From JAHCIE01 sp034431435 (GTDB lineage: Bacteria; Chloroflexota; Anaerolineae; Epilineales; JAHCIE01): a DNA stretch of 64,000 bases. The DNA lies in NCBI GenBank assembly GCA_034431435.1, contig DAOUDG010000094.1, positions 41,716 to 105,715 on the forward strand, given 5' to 3'. The notes below the pieces were generated by a model. It had not been told where the DNA came from, searched no databases, and saw nothing but the letters and a program-made list of their open reading frames with translations. Shown piece after piece: positions 41,362-50,082 of the stretch. Made by a program: the position numbers and the translations under genes. How positions within the stretch are numbered: position 1 is the stretch's first letter; each line of letters begins with the position of its first letter.

Positions 41362-42993
41362 ATGACGCAGGACATGACACGCCGACGTTTCTTGCAGGTC
41401 AGCGCGCTGGCGGCGGTGGCTGTGGCGGGCCTGGCGGAGAGCGCGCCGACCGGCGCGGCCGCCCCCGACCTGGGCACAGTCGCGGCCTTCCCGTGGCGGG
41501 CGTCGCAGGCGGCCGCGCCCAGCCTGCCGATTCACGCCCTAAGCCGCCTCGCCTACGGCCACACCCAGGCCGATCTGGACGCTATCCGCGCGGGGACCCT
41601 GGACATTGATGCCTGGTTCAACCAGCAGCTAGCGCCCGACGCGACGGAGAACCAGGCCCTCACCGACCGGCTGGCGGGTTTCGAGTCCCTCGGCAAGGAC
41701 ATCACCCAACTCATCACCGACTACCCCGCGCCGATGGCCGGTGTGACGGGGCCGACCGTCAACAACGTCGTCATCCCTGAGCTGCTGCGCGCCACTATCC
41801 TGCGCAAGGTATACAGCAAGTGGCAGCTGCGCGAGGTCATGATCGACTTTTGGACCGACCACTTCAACATCTACCTGTACGACGATCTGCAACGCTGGGG
41901 CAAGCTCGTCGACGACCGGGAGGTGATTCGCGCCAACGCCCTGGGCAACTTCCACAGCATGTTGCGGGCCAGCGCGGCCAGCCCGGCCATGATCACCTAC
42001 CTGGATAACAACACCAACCGTCGCCAGGCCCCCAACGAGAACTATGCCCGCGAGGTCATGGAACTGCACACCCTGAGCGTCAACGGCCCCTATAACCAGA
42101 GCGACGTGCAGGCCCTGGCCCGCTGCTTCACTGGCTGGACGGTCTACCCGATGCGGCAGGCGGGGCAGCCCCACCCGCAGGCGGGGCAGTTCCGCTTCAA
42201 CCCGAACGACCACGACACCGCCAACAAGACCCTGCTTGGCCGCACCATCATCGGCAAGACGGGCGCGGCGGGCATCCAGGAAGCCGAGGAGGTGCTGGGC
42301 TATCTGGCCGCCCATCCGGCGACAGCGCGCTTCATTGCCACCAAGCTGGTGCGCAAGCTCGTCGCCGACGATCCGCCCCAGGCTCTGGTCGACCGCGTGG
42401 CCGACACGTTCCTGGCAGCGGCGGATGCGCCGGACCAGATTGCCCAGCTCGTGCGCCTCATCTACACCTCCGACGAGTTCCGTCAGTCGGCGGGCCAGAA
42501 GACGAAGCGGCCGTTGGACTTCGTGGTGGCAGCGGCGCGCGCCCTGGGCACGGAAATCTCGGCGGCCAGCGGCCAGACGCGCGGCCTCGACAACCTCTAC
42601 AACGCGGTGCGCCCGATGGGCCAGCCGCTCTACGGGCGCGTGTTCCCTGACGGCTATGCCGACGTGGGCATCGAGTGGGTCAACACGAATGCCCTGCTAT
42701 CGCGCTGGAACCTGGGCCTCAATCTGGCCAAGAACCGCCTCGGTCAGCAGGGGATGGTCAGCCTGGGGCCGTGGGTCGATAGCCTGACCAACAAGACGGC
42801 GGCGGGCCTGGTGGATGCCCTGATCGATCGCGTGCTGGGCTACGCCATCGATAGCGCCGACCGCGACGCCCTGATTGACTACGCCTCGACGGGGCGAGGG
42901 GCGGCGACGCCTATCGACACCGCCATGCGCAACCAGAAGGCCCCCGACGTGGCGGCCCTGTTGATCGCCTCGCCCTACTTCCAGGCGCGGTAG
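41362..42993 (+). CDS. DUF1800 family protein with Tat signal
   Basis: 543 residues. The N-terminus has a twin-arginine signal (TRRRFLQVSALAAVAVAGL), so it is exported folded. The body has the family motifs LSRLAYG, NFHSMLRASAASPAMITYLDN, NENYAREVMELHTLSVNG and CFTGWT. DUF1800 genes are almost always paired with DUF1501 genes, as here; the pair is thought to act outside the cell, but the activity is unknown. Good ribosome binding site (AAGGAG). Confidence 0.9.
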   Translation: MTQDMTRRRFLQVSALAAVAVAGLAESAPTGAAAPDLGTVAAFPWRASQAAAPSLPIHALSRLAYGHTQADLDAIRAGTLDIDAWFNQQLAPDATENQALTDRLAGFESLGKDITQLITDYPAPMAGVTGPTVNNVVIPELLRATILRKVYSKWQLREVMIDFWTDHFNIYLYDDLQRWGKLVDDREVIRANALGNFHSMLRASAASPAMITYLDNNTNRRQAPNENYAREVMELHTLSVNGPYNQSDVQALARCFTGWTVYPMRQAGQPHPQAGQFRFNPNDHDTANKTLLGRTIIGKTGAAGIQEAEEVLGYLAAHPATARFIATKLVRKLVADDPPQALVDRVADTFLAAADAPDQIAQLVRLIYTSDEFRQSAGQKTKRPLDFVVAAARALGTEISAASGQTRGLDNLYNAVRPMGQPLYGRVFPDGYADVGIEWVNTNALLSRWNLGLNLAKNRLGQQGMVSLGPWVDSLTNKTAAGLVDALIDRVLGYAIDSADRDALIDYASTGRGAATPIDTAMRNQKAPDVAALLIASPYFQAR

Positions 42994-43013
42994 AGTGACA
43001 TAAGGAGTAGCCC

Positions 43014-44360
43014 ATGTCTCTTCCCTCTCGACGCGCGTTTCTGTCGGATAGCCTCAAGTCAGCCATTGTCGCCGTCGGTGGCCTGGCGTGGCCGTCGTGG
43101 ATGCCGCGCGTGGCCTTTGGGCCGCCAGATCGCTCGCCACGCGGGGATACGCTGGTGGTCATCTTCCTGCGCGGCGCGCATGATGGCCTGAACATCATCG
43201 TGCCACATGCCGCGCCCGGCGCGGACCAGTACTACGCCAAGCGGCCGCGCATCGCCATCGCCCAGCCGGATGCGAGCAACCCCGCCTCGGTCATAGACCT
43301 TGATGGGCAGTTCGGCCTGAACCCTGTGCTGCGCCCACTGAAGGAAATCTGGGACGAGGGCCAGCTCGGCGTCGTGCATGCTGTCGGTTCGCCTGACCCA
43401 ACCCACTCCCATTTCGATGCCATGGACTACATGGAGCGCGGCACGCCGGGCGAGAAGCAGCTTCAGACGGGCTGGCTGGCCCGCCACTTGCAGACCCTCG
43501 CCAACGAGAACCACTCGCCGTTCCGCGCGGTGGGCATGGGTAGCGTCGTCCAGGCCGCGTTGCGTGGTCCTGTGCCCGCCCTGGCTCTGGAGAGCATCGC
43601 CCAATTCCACCTGGACCCCAATCGGGCGTCGTCCGACATCGCTCGCTTCCAGGCGACTGTAGCGTCGATGTACCAGGGCAGTGGCTTCGTCGAGGCCCAG
43701 GGGACGGAGGTCTTCGAGGCGATGTCGATCCTCGATAAAGTCACCGCCGGCGGGGCGTATCAGCCTGCCAACGGCGCGCAGTACCCCAATTCGGCATTTG
43801 GCAACGCGCTGAAGACCATTGCCCAGCTCATCAAGAGCGACGTGGGGCTGGAGGTCGCCTGTGTCGACAAGGGCGGCTGGGATACCCACGCGGGCCAGGG
43901 GACGACGGATCCCAGCCAGGGGAACAACACCCTGCCCGCGCTGCTGAATGACCTCCAGGCGGGGCTGTACGCCCTCTACACCGACCTCGCGGACCGCATG
44001 GGCAATATCACCGTCATCACGATGTCGGAGTTTGGGCGGCGACTGGCCGACAACGCCTCCAATGGGACCGACCACGGTCACGGCAATGTGATGTTCGTGA
44101 TGGGCGGCGGCGTGGTTGGCGGCAAGGTTCACGGCGACTGGCCCGGTCTGGCCCCAGAGAAGCTCTACGGCCCCGGCGATCTGGCGATTACGACGGATTT
44201 CCGCGACGTGCTGGGCGAGATTCTCAAGCTGCGCGTCGGCAACCACATGCTCGATCAGGTGTTCCCCAACTATACTGACTACAACTTCCGGGGCGTGGTC
44301 AAGCCGCGCCAGCGACCCTTCCGCGCCAGCCTGGACGGCTTTATGGCGGCGGCCCGGTAG
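43014..44360 (+). CDS. DUF1501 family protein (sulfatase-like fold) with Tat signal
   Basis: 448 residues. SRRAFLSDSLKSAIVAVGGLAW at the N-terminus is a Tat-type signal. The body shows LRGAHDGLNIIVPH, HFDAMDYMERG, DKGGWDTHAGQ, TMSEFGRR and GTDHGHGNVMFV, with Asp/His clusters like the metal site of alkaline-phosphatase-fold enzymes. It starts about 20 bases after the DUF1800 stop. The tatA and tatC genes follow, which suits two folded exports. Confidence 0.9.
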   Translation: MSLPSRRAFLSDSLKSAIVAVGGLAWPSWMPRVAFGPPDRSPRGDTLVVIFLRGAHDGLNIIVPHAAPGADQYYAKRPRIAIAQPDASNPASVIDLDGQFGLNPVLRPLKEIWDEGQLGVVHAVGSPDPTHSHFDAMDYMERGTPGEKQLQTGWLARHLQTLANENHSPFRAVGMGSVVQAALRGPVPALALESIAQFHLDPNRASSDIARFQATVASMYQGSGFVEAQGTEVFEAMSILDKVTAGGAYQPANGAQYPNSAFGNALKTIAQLIKSDVGLEVACVDKGGWDTHAGQGTTDPSQGNNTLPALLNDLQAGLYALYTDLADRMGNITVITMSEFGRRLADNASNGTDHGHGNVMFVMGGGVVGGKVHGDWPGLAPEKLYGPGDLAITTDFRDVLGEILKLRVGNHMLDQVFPNYTDYNFRGVVKPRQRPFRASLDGFMAAAR

Positions 44361-44470
44361 CGGCTAGCAGATGGCGGCTGATGGATAGCGGCTGGCGGCT
44401 GGCGGCTGGCCCATGGCCGAGAGCAGGCAAGGCTCGGCTATGCTCGGCTATCCGCCCGCTAGCTGCTGAC
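44361..44470. repeat. Low-complexity short direct repeats
   Basis: Tandem GGCTGGC units (about 44389-44409) and two adjacent copies of GCTCGGCTAT occupy the gap between DUF1501 and tatA. No gene is visible here. Confidence 0.5.
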
Positions 44471-44480
44471 TTGCGATGTG

Positions 44481-44489
44481 TGGTATAAT
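44481..44489 (+). promoter_or_regulatory. Extended -10 promoter of tatAC
   Basis: TGGTATAAT about 52 bases before the tatA ATG. Weak or absent -35. Confidence 0.55.
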
Positions 44490-44541
44490 TGTTGGTAGTT
44501 GGCGCAGGCAATGGCGCGCGCTGGAAGTGGAAGGAGAAACC

Positions 44542-44802
44542 ATGTTCGGGATTCAACCGCTTCACATTCTCATCATCGTGATAGTTGCCTTCTTGATTTT
44601 TGGACCCAAGCGGCTGCCAGAGCTGGGCCGTTCGTTGGGAGAGGCTATTAACGAGTTCAAGTCGGCGGGCCGTGAGTTGACGGATGCGGTCAGCGGCGAG
44701 CCGCAAGCCCCGCCGCCCACGATCGCGCCCCCGGCGCAGCCACCCATTGCTACGACCGACAACGGCGTGGCCGCTGAGCCGACCGACGCGCCTAAGAGCT
44801 AG
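44542..44802 (+). CDS. tatA: Twin-arginine translocase subunit TatA
   Basis: 86 residues. One N-terminal membrane helix, the FGPKRLPELGRSLGEAI hinge and amphipathic helix, and an acidic/Pro-rich tail. Good AAGGAG before the ATG. Forms the pore-like assembly with TatC. Confidence 0.94.
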   Translation: MFGIQPLHILIIVIVAFLIFGPKRLPELGRSLGEAINEFKSAGRELTDAVSGEPQAPPPTIAPPAQPPIATTDNGVAAEPTDAPKS

Positions 44803-44808
44803 TCGAAC

Positions 44809-45561
44809 ATGGCGGGCAATGAAGCGCGGATGACGATCATCGAGCACCTCGATGAGCTGCGGTCGCGGCTCATCAAGTGCATCATCGCGATTCTTGTCGC
44901 CACGGTCATCTGCTACATCTTCAGCAACCAGATTTTGGAGTGGCTTCGCGCGCCGGCGAGCGAATACATCGACAAGTTCGTAGTCTTCGGCCCGATGGAT
45001 GGCTTCGTCGTGCGCTGGAAAGTCGCCCTGTACGGCGGCATCGTCCTGGCCGCGCCCTTCCTGGCGTGGCAGGCCATCATGTTCATCATGCCCGGCCTGA
45101 CGGACCACGAACGCAAGTTCATGATTCCGGGCTTGCTCGCCATGGTGGGCCTGTTCCTGTTTGGCACGTTCCTGGGCTATCTGAGCCTGCCGGCGACGTT
45201 CCACGTTCTCATCGGCATGATGGGCTCGGAACTGGAATACTTGCCGACCGCGAACTCGTATGTCTCCCTGGTGGTGTTCCTGTTGCTGGCGTGGGGGCTG
45301 GCCTTCGAGACACCGGTGGTCATCCTCGCCCTGGTACACCTGGGCCTGCTCACGCCGCAGACGCTGCGCAAGCAGCGCCGCGTCGCCTACTTCGTGATGT
45401 TCGTCTTCGCCGAGATTATCACGCCGGTGGCCGACCCCATCGTCGCGCCGATGATGATCATGGCGCCCATGGTGGCCCTGTTCGAGATCAGTATCCGCCT
45501 CGCTGACCGCATCTACGCCCGCCAGCAGGCGGAGGCGGCGCTGCCCACCACGAGTGGCTAG
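44809..45561 (+). CDS. tatC: Twin-arginine translocase subunit TatC
   Basis: 250 residues with six membrane helices. Conserved HLDELRSRL at the N-terminus, the FxxP-type loop (VFGPMDGFVVRWKVALYGG region) and the FVFAEIITPVADPI end. It binds twin-arginine signals. Six bases after tatA. No tatB is present, as in many minimal systems. Confidence 0.95.
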   Translation: MAGNEARMTIIEHLDELRSRLIKCIIAILVATVICYIFSNQILEWLRAPASEYIDKFVVFGPMDGFVVRWKVALYGGIVLAAPFLAWQAIMFIMPGLTDHERKFMIPGLLAMVGLFLFGTFLGYLSLPATFHVLIGMMGSELEYLPTANSYVSLVVFLLLAWGLAFETPVVILALVHLGLLTPQTLRKQRRVAYFVMFVFAEIITPVADPIVAPMMIMAPMVALFEISIRLADRIYARQQAEAALPTTSG

Positions 45562-45610
45562 GTTTGCCTGACTGCTGATATGGCTGGTGTCAGTAACGGA
45601 TGTGTTGAGC

Positions 45611-45648
45611 GTGGCGCGTGAGCCAGTTAGAGAGTTCTCACGCACCAC
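45611..45648 (+). terminator. Terminator-like hairpin after tatC
   Basis: GTGGCGCGTGAG pairs with CTCACGCACCAC with one mismatch around a 14-nt loop; GTTT follows. Confidence 0.5.
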
Positions 45649-45702
45649 GTTTCACGCGGGCCGAGGCAATCCGCCGTCTCACCGACAAAGACTCTATTCT
45701 CT

Positions 45703-46344
45703 ATGGCATCCTCCCGCTTCATCGCTATTGAAGGCCCCATCGGCGTTGGTAAAACCACCCTGACGCGCCTGCTCCAACCCCACTTCAATGCCACAGTTCT
45801 CCTCGAAGTCTTCGAGGAGAACCCCTTTCTGGCAGCCTTCTATGCCGACCGCGCCCGCTACGCCTTTCAGACGCAGTTGTTCTTCCTCCTCAGCCGCTAC
45901 CACCACCAGAAAACGGAGGTGCCGCGCGGCCTGGCCGAGGGACACCTGGTCAGCGACTATATCTTCGCCAAGGATCGCCTGTTCGCGGACCTGAACCTTG
46001 GGGGGGATGAGCTGGCGCTGTACGAGAACGTCCATCACGCGCTCGCTGAGCAGATTCGCGTTCCCGACGTGGTGGTCTATCTGCGCGCCGACCTGGACAC
46101 GCTCATGGAGCGCATCGCCTTTCGCGATCGCCCCTACGAGCGCAACATGGACCCGGCCTACATTGCGCGGCTGTCAGTGGCCTACGAACGTTTCTTTGAG
46201 CATTACCAGGCCTGCCCCGTGGTGACAGTGGACACGGGAGTGCGCCACTTTCCCGCCGACCCCCACGCCGTCAGCGAGGTCGCTGCCCTCGTTCGAGCTG
46301 CGCTGAGGGAGGGACTGTATCAGGCAAAGCTGCCGCTGGGGTGA
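45703..46344 (+). CDS. Deoxynucleoside kinase
   Basis: 213 residues. P-loop IEGPIGVGKTT at the N-terminus, a DRY-like LVSDYIFAKDRLFA region and the LID arginines in RDRPYERNMD. This is the dGK/dCK/dAK family, which salvages deoxynucleosides. No ribosome binding site is visible before the ATG. The base specificity cannot be told. Confidence 0.88.
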   Translation: MASSRFIAIEGPIGVGKTTLTRLLQPHFNATVLLEVFEENPFLAAFYADRARYAFQTQLFFLLSRYHHQKTEVPRGLAEGHLVSDYIFAKDRLFADLNLGGDELALYENVHHALAEQIRVPDVVVYLRADLDTLMERIAFRDRPYERNMDPAYIARLSVAYERFFEHYQACPVVTVDTGVRHFPADPHAVSEVAALVRAALREGLYQAKLPLG

Positions 46345-46397
46345 CGCGGGGCGACAGATCAGAGATTGGCGAGTGGCAGCCTGACTTCCCCCAACCT

Positions 46398-47522
46398 CTA
46401 CTCCCCAATGCCTAATCTCAAATCTCGAGTCTGCCCCTCCCCTTGGCGGACCGTCGCCGCCGCCTCGCGCAGCGCGGCATGGTAGACCGCGTTACGATAG
46501 ACGCGCGCCATCTCGTCGCGCAGCAGGTCAGCGTCATCCAGCTCTGGCATCTCCACGATACGTGATCCCAGGAGCGCGTTACCCGCGACAGCCTCCGCCT
46601 TCAGGCACAGCCGATCCTCCATCCGCTGCACGGTGAAGGTGGCCGGCGTTGGGCCATGCGTGGCGAGCCGGACGCCCGTAATAGCGCCGGGTAGGTCGGC
46701 GAAGGCTGAGTCGGCCACCAGGCTCACCTGAATCGAGCGCGCGCCATGGCGATAGCTGATTCTCCAGCTACCGCCGCTTCTCGCCACGTCCTCCAACTCC
46801 CACCGCAGCCGACTGGCGAGCCAGCCAATGAACAACAGCGGCCGGACCGGCGCACCGTCCGCCCCGTAGAAGACGTGGACCTGATCGATGCGATTCAGGA
46901 GCGGCCGCGTCAGCGGAACGTCGAAGAATTGGGCCGCCATCTGCCGCCAGGGGGTGAGGCGCGCCCAGTTGAGGTCACCCAGGCCTTCCCAGCGGCCCCC
47001 CTCGCTCGACAGGCGAGCCAGGTGGCTCAGATCGGCGAGGCCGTCGACCGAGCGCCCCGTATCGACGATCACGCGGTCGGCCAGCGTCGCCAGCCGCGCG
47101 AACGACGGATCCTGCCACGGCGGCGCGCCTGCCCACCACAGGATGGTAGGCACTGAGGAGACGAGCAGGGACAGCGCCAGTTCGGGCAGATAGGCGGCCG
47201 GGCGCCCTCTGGCCTCGATGGCGACATACTCGGCATAGACGGGTCGCCGGGCGTGCACGCGCAGCGCGGCGACCTCGGCTTCCAGCGTATCCTCCTCAGC
47301 CGCGCCGCCTTCGAGGACGATCACGCGGCCGGGGTGGCTGTCGACCACGCTGGCAAGGGTCGCGGTCAGGTCTCCGACAGGACCACGGGGAATGACCACC
47401 AGATTGTGTACCGACGCGGCCAGCGTAGCGGGGCTGTCGGCCTGGCCGACCATGCTCCGCCGCAGGGCAGCCAATTCATCTTCCACGTCGGCGGGCGTCA
47501 CGCGCCGATTCTCTTCCAGCAT
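46398..47522 (-). CDS. opcA: Glucose-6-phosphate dehydrogenase assembly protein
   Basis: 374 residues. Family features SVHNLVVIP, PSRVIVLE-like HPGRVIVLEGG, and the LPELALSLLVSSVPTILWWAGAPP segment. OpcA activates or assembles Zwf in cyanobacteria and Actinobacteria. It follows zwf by 21 bases with GAGAGGAG before the ATG. Confidence 0.9.
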   Translation of the reverse strand: MLEENRRVTPADVEDELAALRRSMVGQADSPATLAASVHNLVVIPRGPVGDLTATLASVVDSHPGRVIVLEGGAAEEDTLEAEVAALRVHARRPVYAEYVAIEARGRPAAYLPELALSLLVSSVPTILWWAGAPPWQDPSFARLATLADRVIVDTGRSVDGLADLSHLARLSSEGGRWEGLGDLNWARLTPWRQMAAQFFDVPLTRPLLNRIDQVHVFYGADGAPVRPLLFIGWLASRLRWELEDVARSGGSWRISYRHGARSIQVSLVADSAFADLPGAITGVRLATHGPTPATFTVQRMEDRLCLKAEAVAGNALLGSRIVEMPELDDADLLRDEMARVYRNAVYHAALREAAATVRQGEGQTRDLRLGIGE

Positions 47523-47543
47523 CGCCAGGCTCCTCTCCGTGGC

Positions 47544-49091
47544 CTACAAGCGTCGCCAGCGCCGCCCGCTCGCCTCGATGAAGGCATCGGCCCCCGCCGG
47601 CCCCCAGCTTCCCGACGGATAGCCTTCGGGCGCGGGCGCGTGCTGCCAGCCGTCCAGAATCGGCTGGATGATGTTCCACTGCGCCTCAACCTCGTCGGCG
47701 CGGGTGAACAGTGTCGCGTCGCCCAGCAGCGCATCAAGGATGAGACGCTCATAGGCCTCTGGCTGCTGTTCGGCGAAGGTTGCGCCGTAGCGGAAATCCA
47801 TGTACACCGGCCGCATCCACATCGCCTGACCCGGTACCTTGGCCTCGAAGCGAATGCTCACGCCTTCGTCCGGCTGAATATTGATGACGAGCAGGTTGGG
47901 GCGCACGCTGCCGAGGCTGGTGGTGGGAAACAGGATCAGGGGTGGCGAGCGAAACTCAATGGCGATCTCCGTGGCGCGCTTGGGCAGGCGCTTGCCGGTG
48001 CGCAGGTAGAAGGGCACGCCCGCCCAGCGCCACGTATCGAGTTCCAGCCGCATTGCCACATAGGTCTCGGTCGTCGAATCGGGCCGGACGCCATGCTCCT
48101 CGCGATAGCCAGGCGCTGGCTCGCCGCCGATGATGCCGGCTGTGTATTGGCCGCGCACGGTCTGGCGCGCGGCCTCGACCGGTCCAGGGGTCTGCACCGA
48201 CAGCAGGACTTTCAGCTTCTCGTCGCGCACCTGGCGTGCGTCGAAGGCGATGGGTGGCTCCATCGCCGTCAGCGACAGGAGCTGCAGGCCGTGGTTCTGG
48301 ATGATGTCGCGCAGCGCGCCCGCCTCGTCGTAGTAGCCGCCGCGCCCCTCGACGCCGACCTGCTCAGCAACGGTGATCTGAATCTGATCGACATAACGGC
48401 GGTCCCAGATCGGCTCGAAGATGGTATTGGCGAAGCGCAGGACGAGGAGGTTCTGGACCGTCTCCTTGCCGAGGTAGTGGTCAATGCGGAATACCTCGTC
48501 CTCGCTGAAGACGCGCAGCAGATGGCCGTTCAATTCGCGTGACGAGTCGATGTCGTAGCCGAAAGGCTTCTCGACGATGATGCGTCGCCAGCCGTCGCTC
48601 GGGTCCGCCAACCCCGCGTGGTCCAGGCCATCGATGATTTCGCCCGCGACGCTGGGTGGCGTGGAGAGGTAGAAGAGCCGGTTGCCCCCCGTTCCAAACC
48701 GCACGTCCAGCTCGGCAAGCCGGGCGCTAAGCGCCTCATACGACGGCGTGTCGTCGTAGGCCCTGAGCGGCAGATAGAACAGGCGGTTGGCGAAGCTCTC
48801 CCAGACGACCGGAGTCGGGTCGCCGCTACGTGAGTGCTCGACCACCGCCGCGTGCATCTTGTCGCGGAAGGCCGCGTCGTCCATCTCGGTGCGCGCCACG
48901 CCGACGACGGCGAACTGGGCCGGTAGCAAGCCTTCCCGCGTCAGGTTGTAGAGGGCTGGCATGAGCTTGCGTTGGGTCAGGTCGCCCGACGCGCCGAAGA
49001 TGACCATGATGGCCGGCTCCGGTGTGCGGGTGAGGCGCAGGCCTGCCAGGAGCGGGTTCTCATCCACGGTTGTGAGGTGGGCTTTGTCCAT
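47544..49091 (-). CDS. zwf: Glucose-6-phosphate 1-dehydrogenase
   Basis: 515 residues. Nucleotide-binding FGASGDLTQRKLMPAL, EKPFGYD, the active-site segment RIDHYLGKE and the late VPFYLRTGKRLP. First enzyme of the oxidative pentose phosphate pathway. Co-transcribed with opcA from the promoter at 49121-49149. Confidence 0.96.
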   Translation of the reverse strand: MDKAHLTTVDENPLLAGLRLTRTPEPAIMVIFGASGDLTQRKLMPALYNLTREGLLPAQFAVVGVARTEMDDAAFRDKMHAAVVEHSRSGDPTPVVWESFANRLFYLPLRAYDDTPSYEALSARLAELDVRFGTGGNRLFYLSTPPSVAGEIIDGLDHAGLADPSDGWRRIIVEKPFGYDIDSSRELNGHLLRVFSEDEVFRIDHYLGKETVQNLLVLRFANTIFEPIWDRRYVDQIQITVAEQVGVEGRGGYYDEAGALRDIIQNHGLQLLSLTAMEPPIAFDARQVRDEKLKVLLSVQTPGPVEAARQTVRGQYTAGIIGGEPAPGYREEHGVRPDSTTETYVAMRLELDTWRWAGVPFYLRTGKRLPKRATEIAIEFRSPPLILFPTTSLGSVRPNLLVINIQPDEGVSIRFEAKVPGQAMWMRPVYMDFRYGATFAEQQPEAYERLILDALLGDATLFTRADEVEAQWNIIQPILDGWQHAPAPEGYPSGSWGPAGADAFIEASGRRWRRL

Positions 49092-49104
49092 GCTTCCTCT
49101 TAGC

Positions 49105-49134
49105 GCGAAGGCTTCCCTAGATTGTAGCCTTCGC
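49105..49134. promoter_or_regulatory. Palindrome across the zwf -10 box (operator candidate)
   Basis: GCGAAGGC (49105-49112) and GCCTTCGC (49127-49134) are perfect inverted repeats with 14 bases between them that include the whole -10 box. Confidence 0.45.
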
Positions 49135-49149
49135 AGCGCACGGGGCCAA
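49121..49149 (-). promoter_or_regulatory. Sigma-70 promoter of zwf-opcA
   Basis: TTGGCC (49149-49144), 17-base spacer, TACAAT (49126-49121) on the minus strand, 30 bases before the zwf ATG. Confidence 0.65.
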
Positions 49150-49158
49150 GTGGGCGAG

Positions 49159-49971
49159 TCATGCCCGTCGTGCGGTCGTTACGGTGAATAGGCCGAGCGG
49201 CTCCATTCGCGTGCGGGGATCGACGAAGCCTGCCTCGGCCGCCCAGGTCGCTACCATCTCGGCGGCGCGCAGCTTCATCAGCCACGGCTCGCCGTAGCGG
49301 TTGTTGCACACGTGGGCGATCATCTCCAACTGGGGATGCTGCACCTGGGTGGTGAAGATGAGCGTGCTGCCGGGCCGCAGCGCGCCGGCGATGAGCCGCA
49401 GCGAGCGGCGCACCTGCTCGTCGCTGAGCAGAATCTCGTAGAAGCCCGATACGATAGCGACGTTGGGCGTGGGATTGAGGGCGGCAAAGGCAGCCGGGTC
49501 GAGGGCGTCGGCGCGAACATAGCGCACCCGCGAGGCCAGCGCCGCGCCCCGCTGTCGACCGCGCGCCAGGCCAGCCGTGTCCAGGTCGCGGCACTCGGCT
49601 GACAGGTCATCGCCGCCGTCGTCGGCAAACACTTCCAGGAGATAGTCGGCCGGGCCGGCCGCCACGTCGAGGATATGGGTGGCCTGACCGGCGACGCGGT
49701 TGGCGGCGATAGCCTCGCGCAGCGCGTCTTGCAACTGCCGCTTGCGCCCGCGCAGCCCGCGACATCCGATCTGCTGAAGGTACATCCAGTCGGCCAGCCA
49801 GCCGATGCTCCAGCGCCCGCTCGGCTGATTGCGATAGATGTACTCCATTGACTCGCCGGAGTCGAAGCCGCGCTCCAGCCCCAGGGCGATGCCGTCGCTG
49901 GTGCGTCCGACGCTGTGCAGTATGCCGCGCAGGGCGGCCCATTTCCAATCCGTGTAGTACAGGCTGTCCAT
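49159..49971 (-). CDS. Class I SAM-dependent methyltransferase
   Basis: 270 residues from ATG at 49971 behind AAGGAG. A long helical N-terminus (SGESMEYIYRNQPSGR, MYLQQIGCRGLRGRKRQL) precedes a Rossmann core with ILDVAAGPADYLLEV, an acidic RDLD and VSGFYEILLSDEQV. This N-terminal pattern matches the methyltransferase half of some hydrolase-methyltransferase fusions. The substrate may be lipid-like; this is a guess. Confidence 0.78.
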   Translation of the reverse strand: MDSLYYTDWKWAALRGILHSVGRTSDGIALGLERGFDSGESMEYIYRNQPSGRWSIGWLADWMYLQQIGCRGLRGRKRQLQDALREAIAANRVAGQATHILDVAAGPADYLLEVFADDGGDDLSAECRDLDTAGLARGRQRGAALASRVRYVRADALDPAAFAALNPTPNVAIVSGFYEILLSDEQVRRSLRLIAGALRPGSTLIFTTQVQHPQLEMIAHVCNNRYGEPWLMKLRAAEMVATWAAEAGFVDPRTRMEPLGLFTVTTARRA

Positions 49972-50082
49972 GATCGTCTCCTTGCGGTGGCCCACGGGTT
50001 ACATGTGTCCAGTACACCACCACCGAACCGCCAAAGACAGCCCGCCGACCGCCAGAAACCGCCAGGTCCCGGGCCAATGATG

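Noticed and set aside
43059..44246. 395-codon open frame opposite the DUF1501 gene
   Set aside because: Antisense shadow of a gene with a Tat signal and conserved motifs.
44341..45648. 435-codon open frame on the minus strand opposite tatA and tatC
   Set aside because: Low-complexity charged product, antisense to well-defined membrane protein genes.
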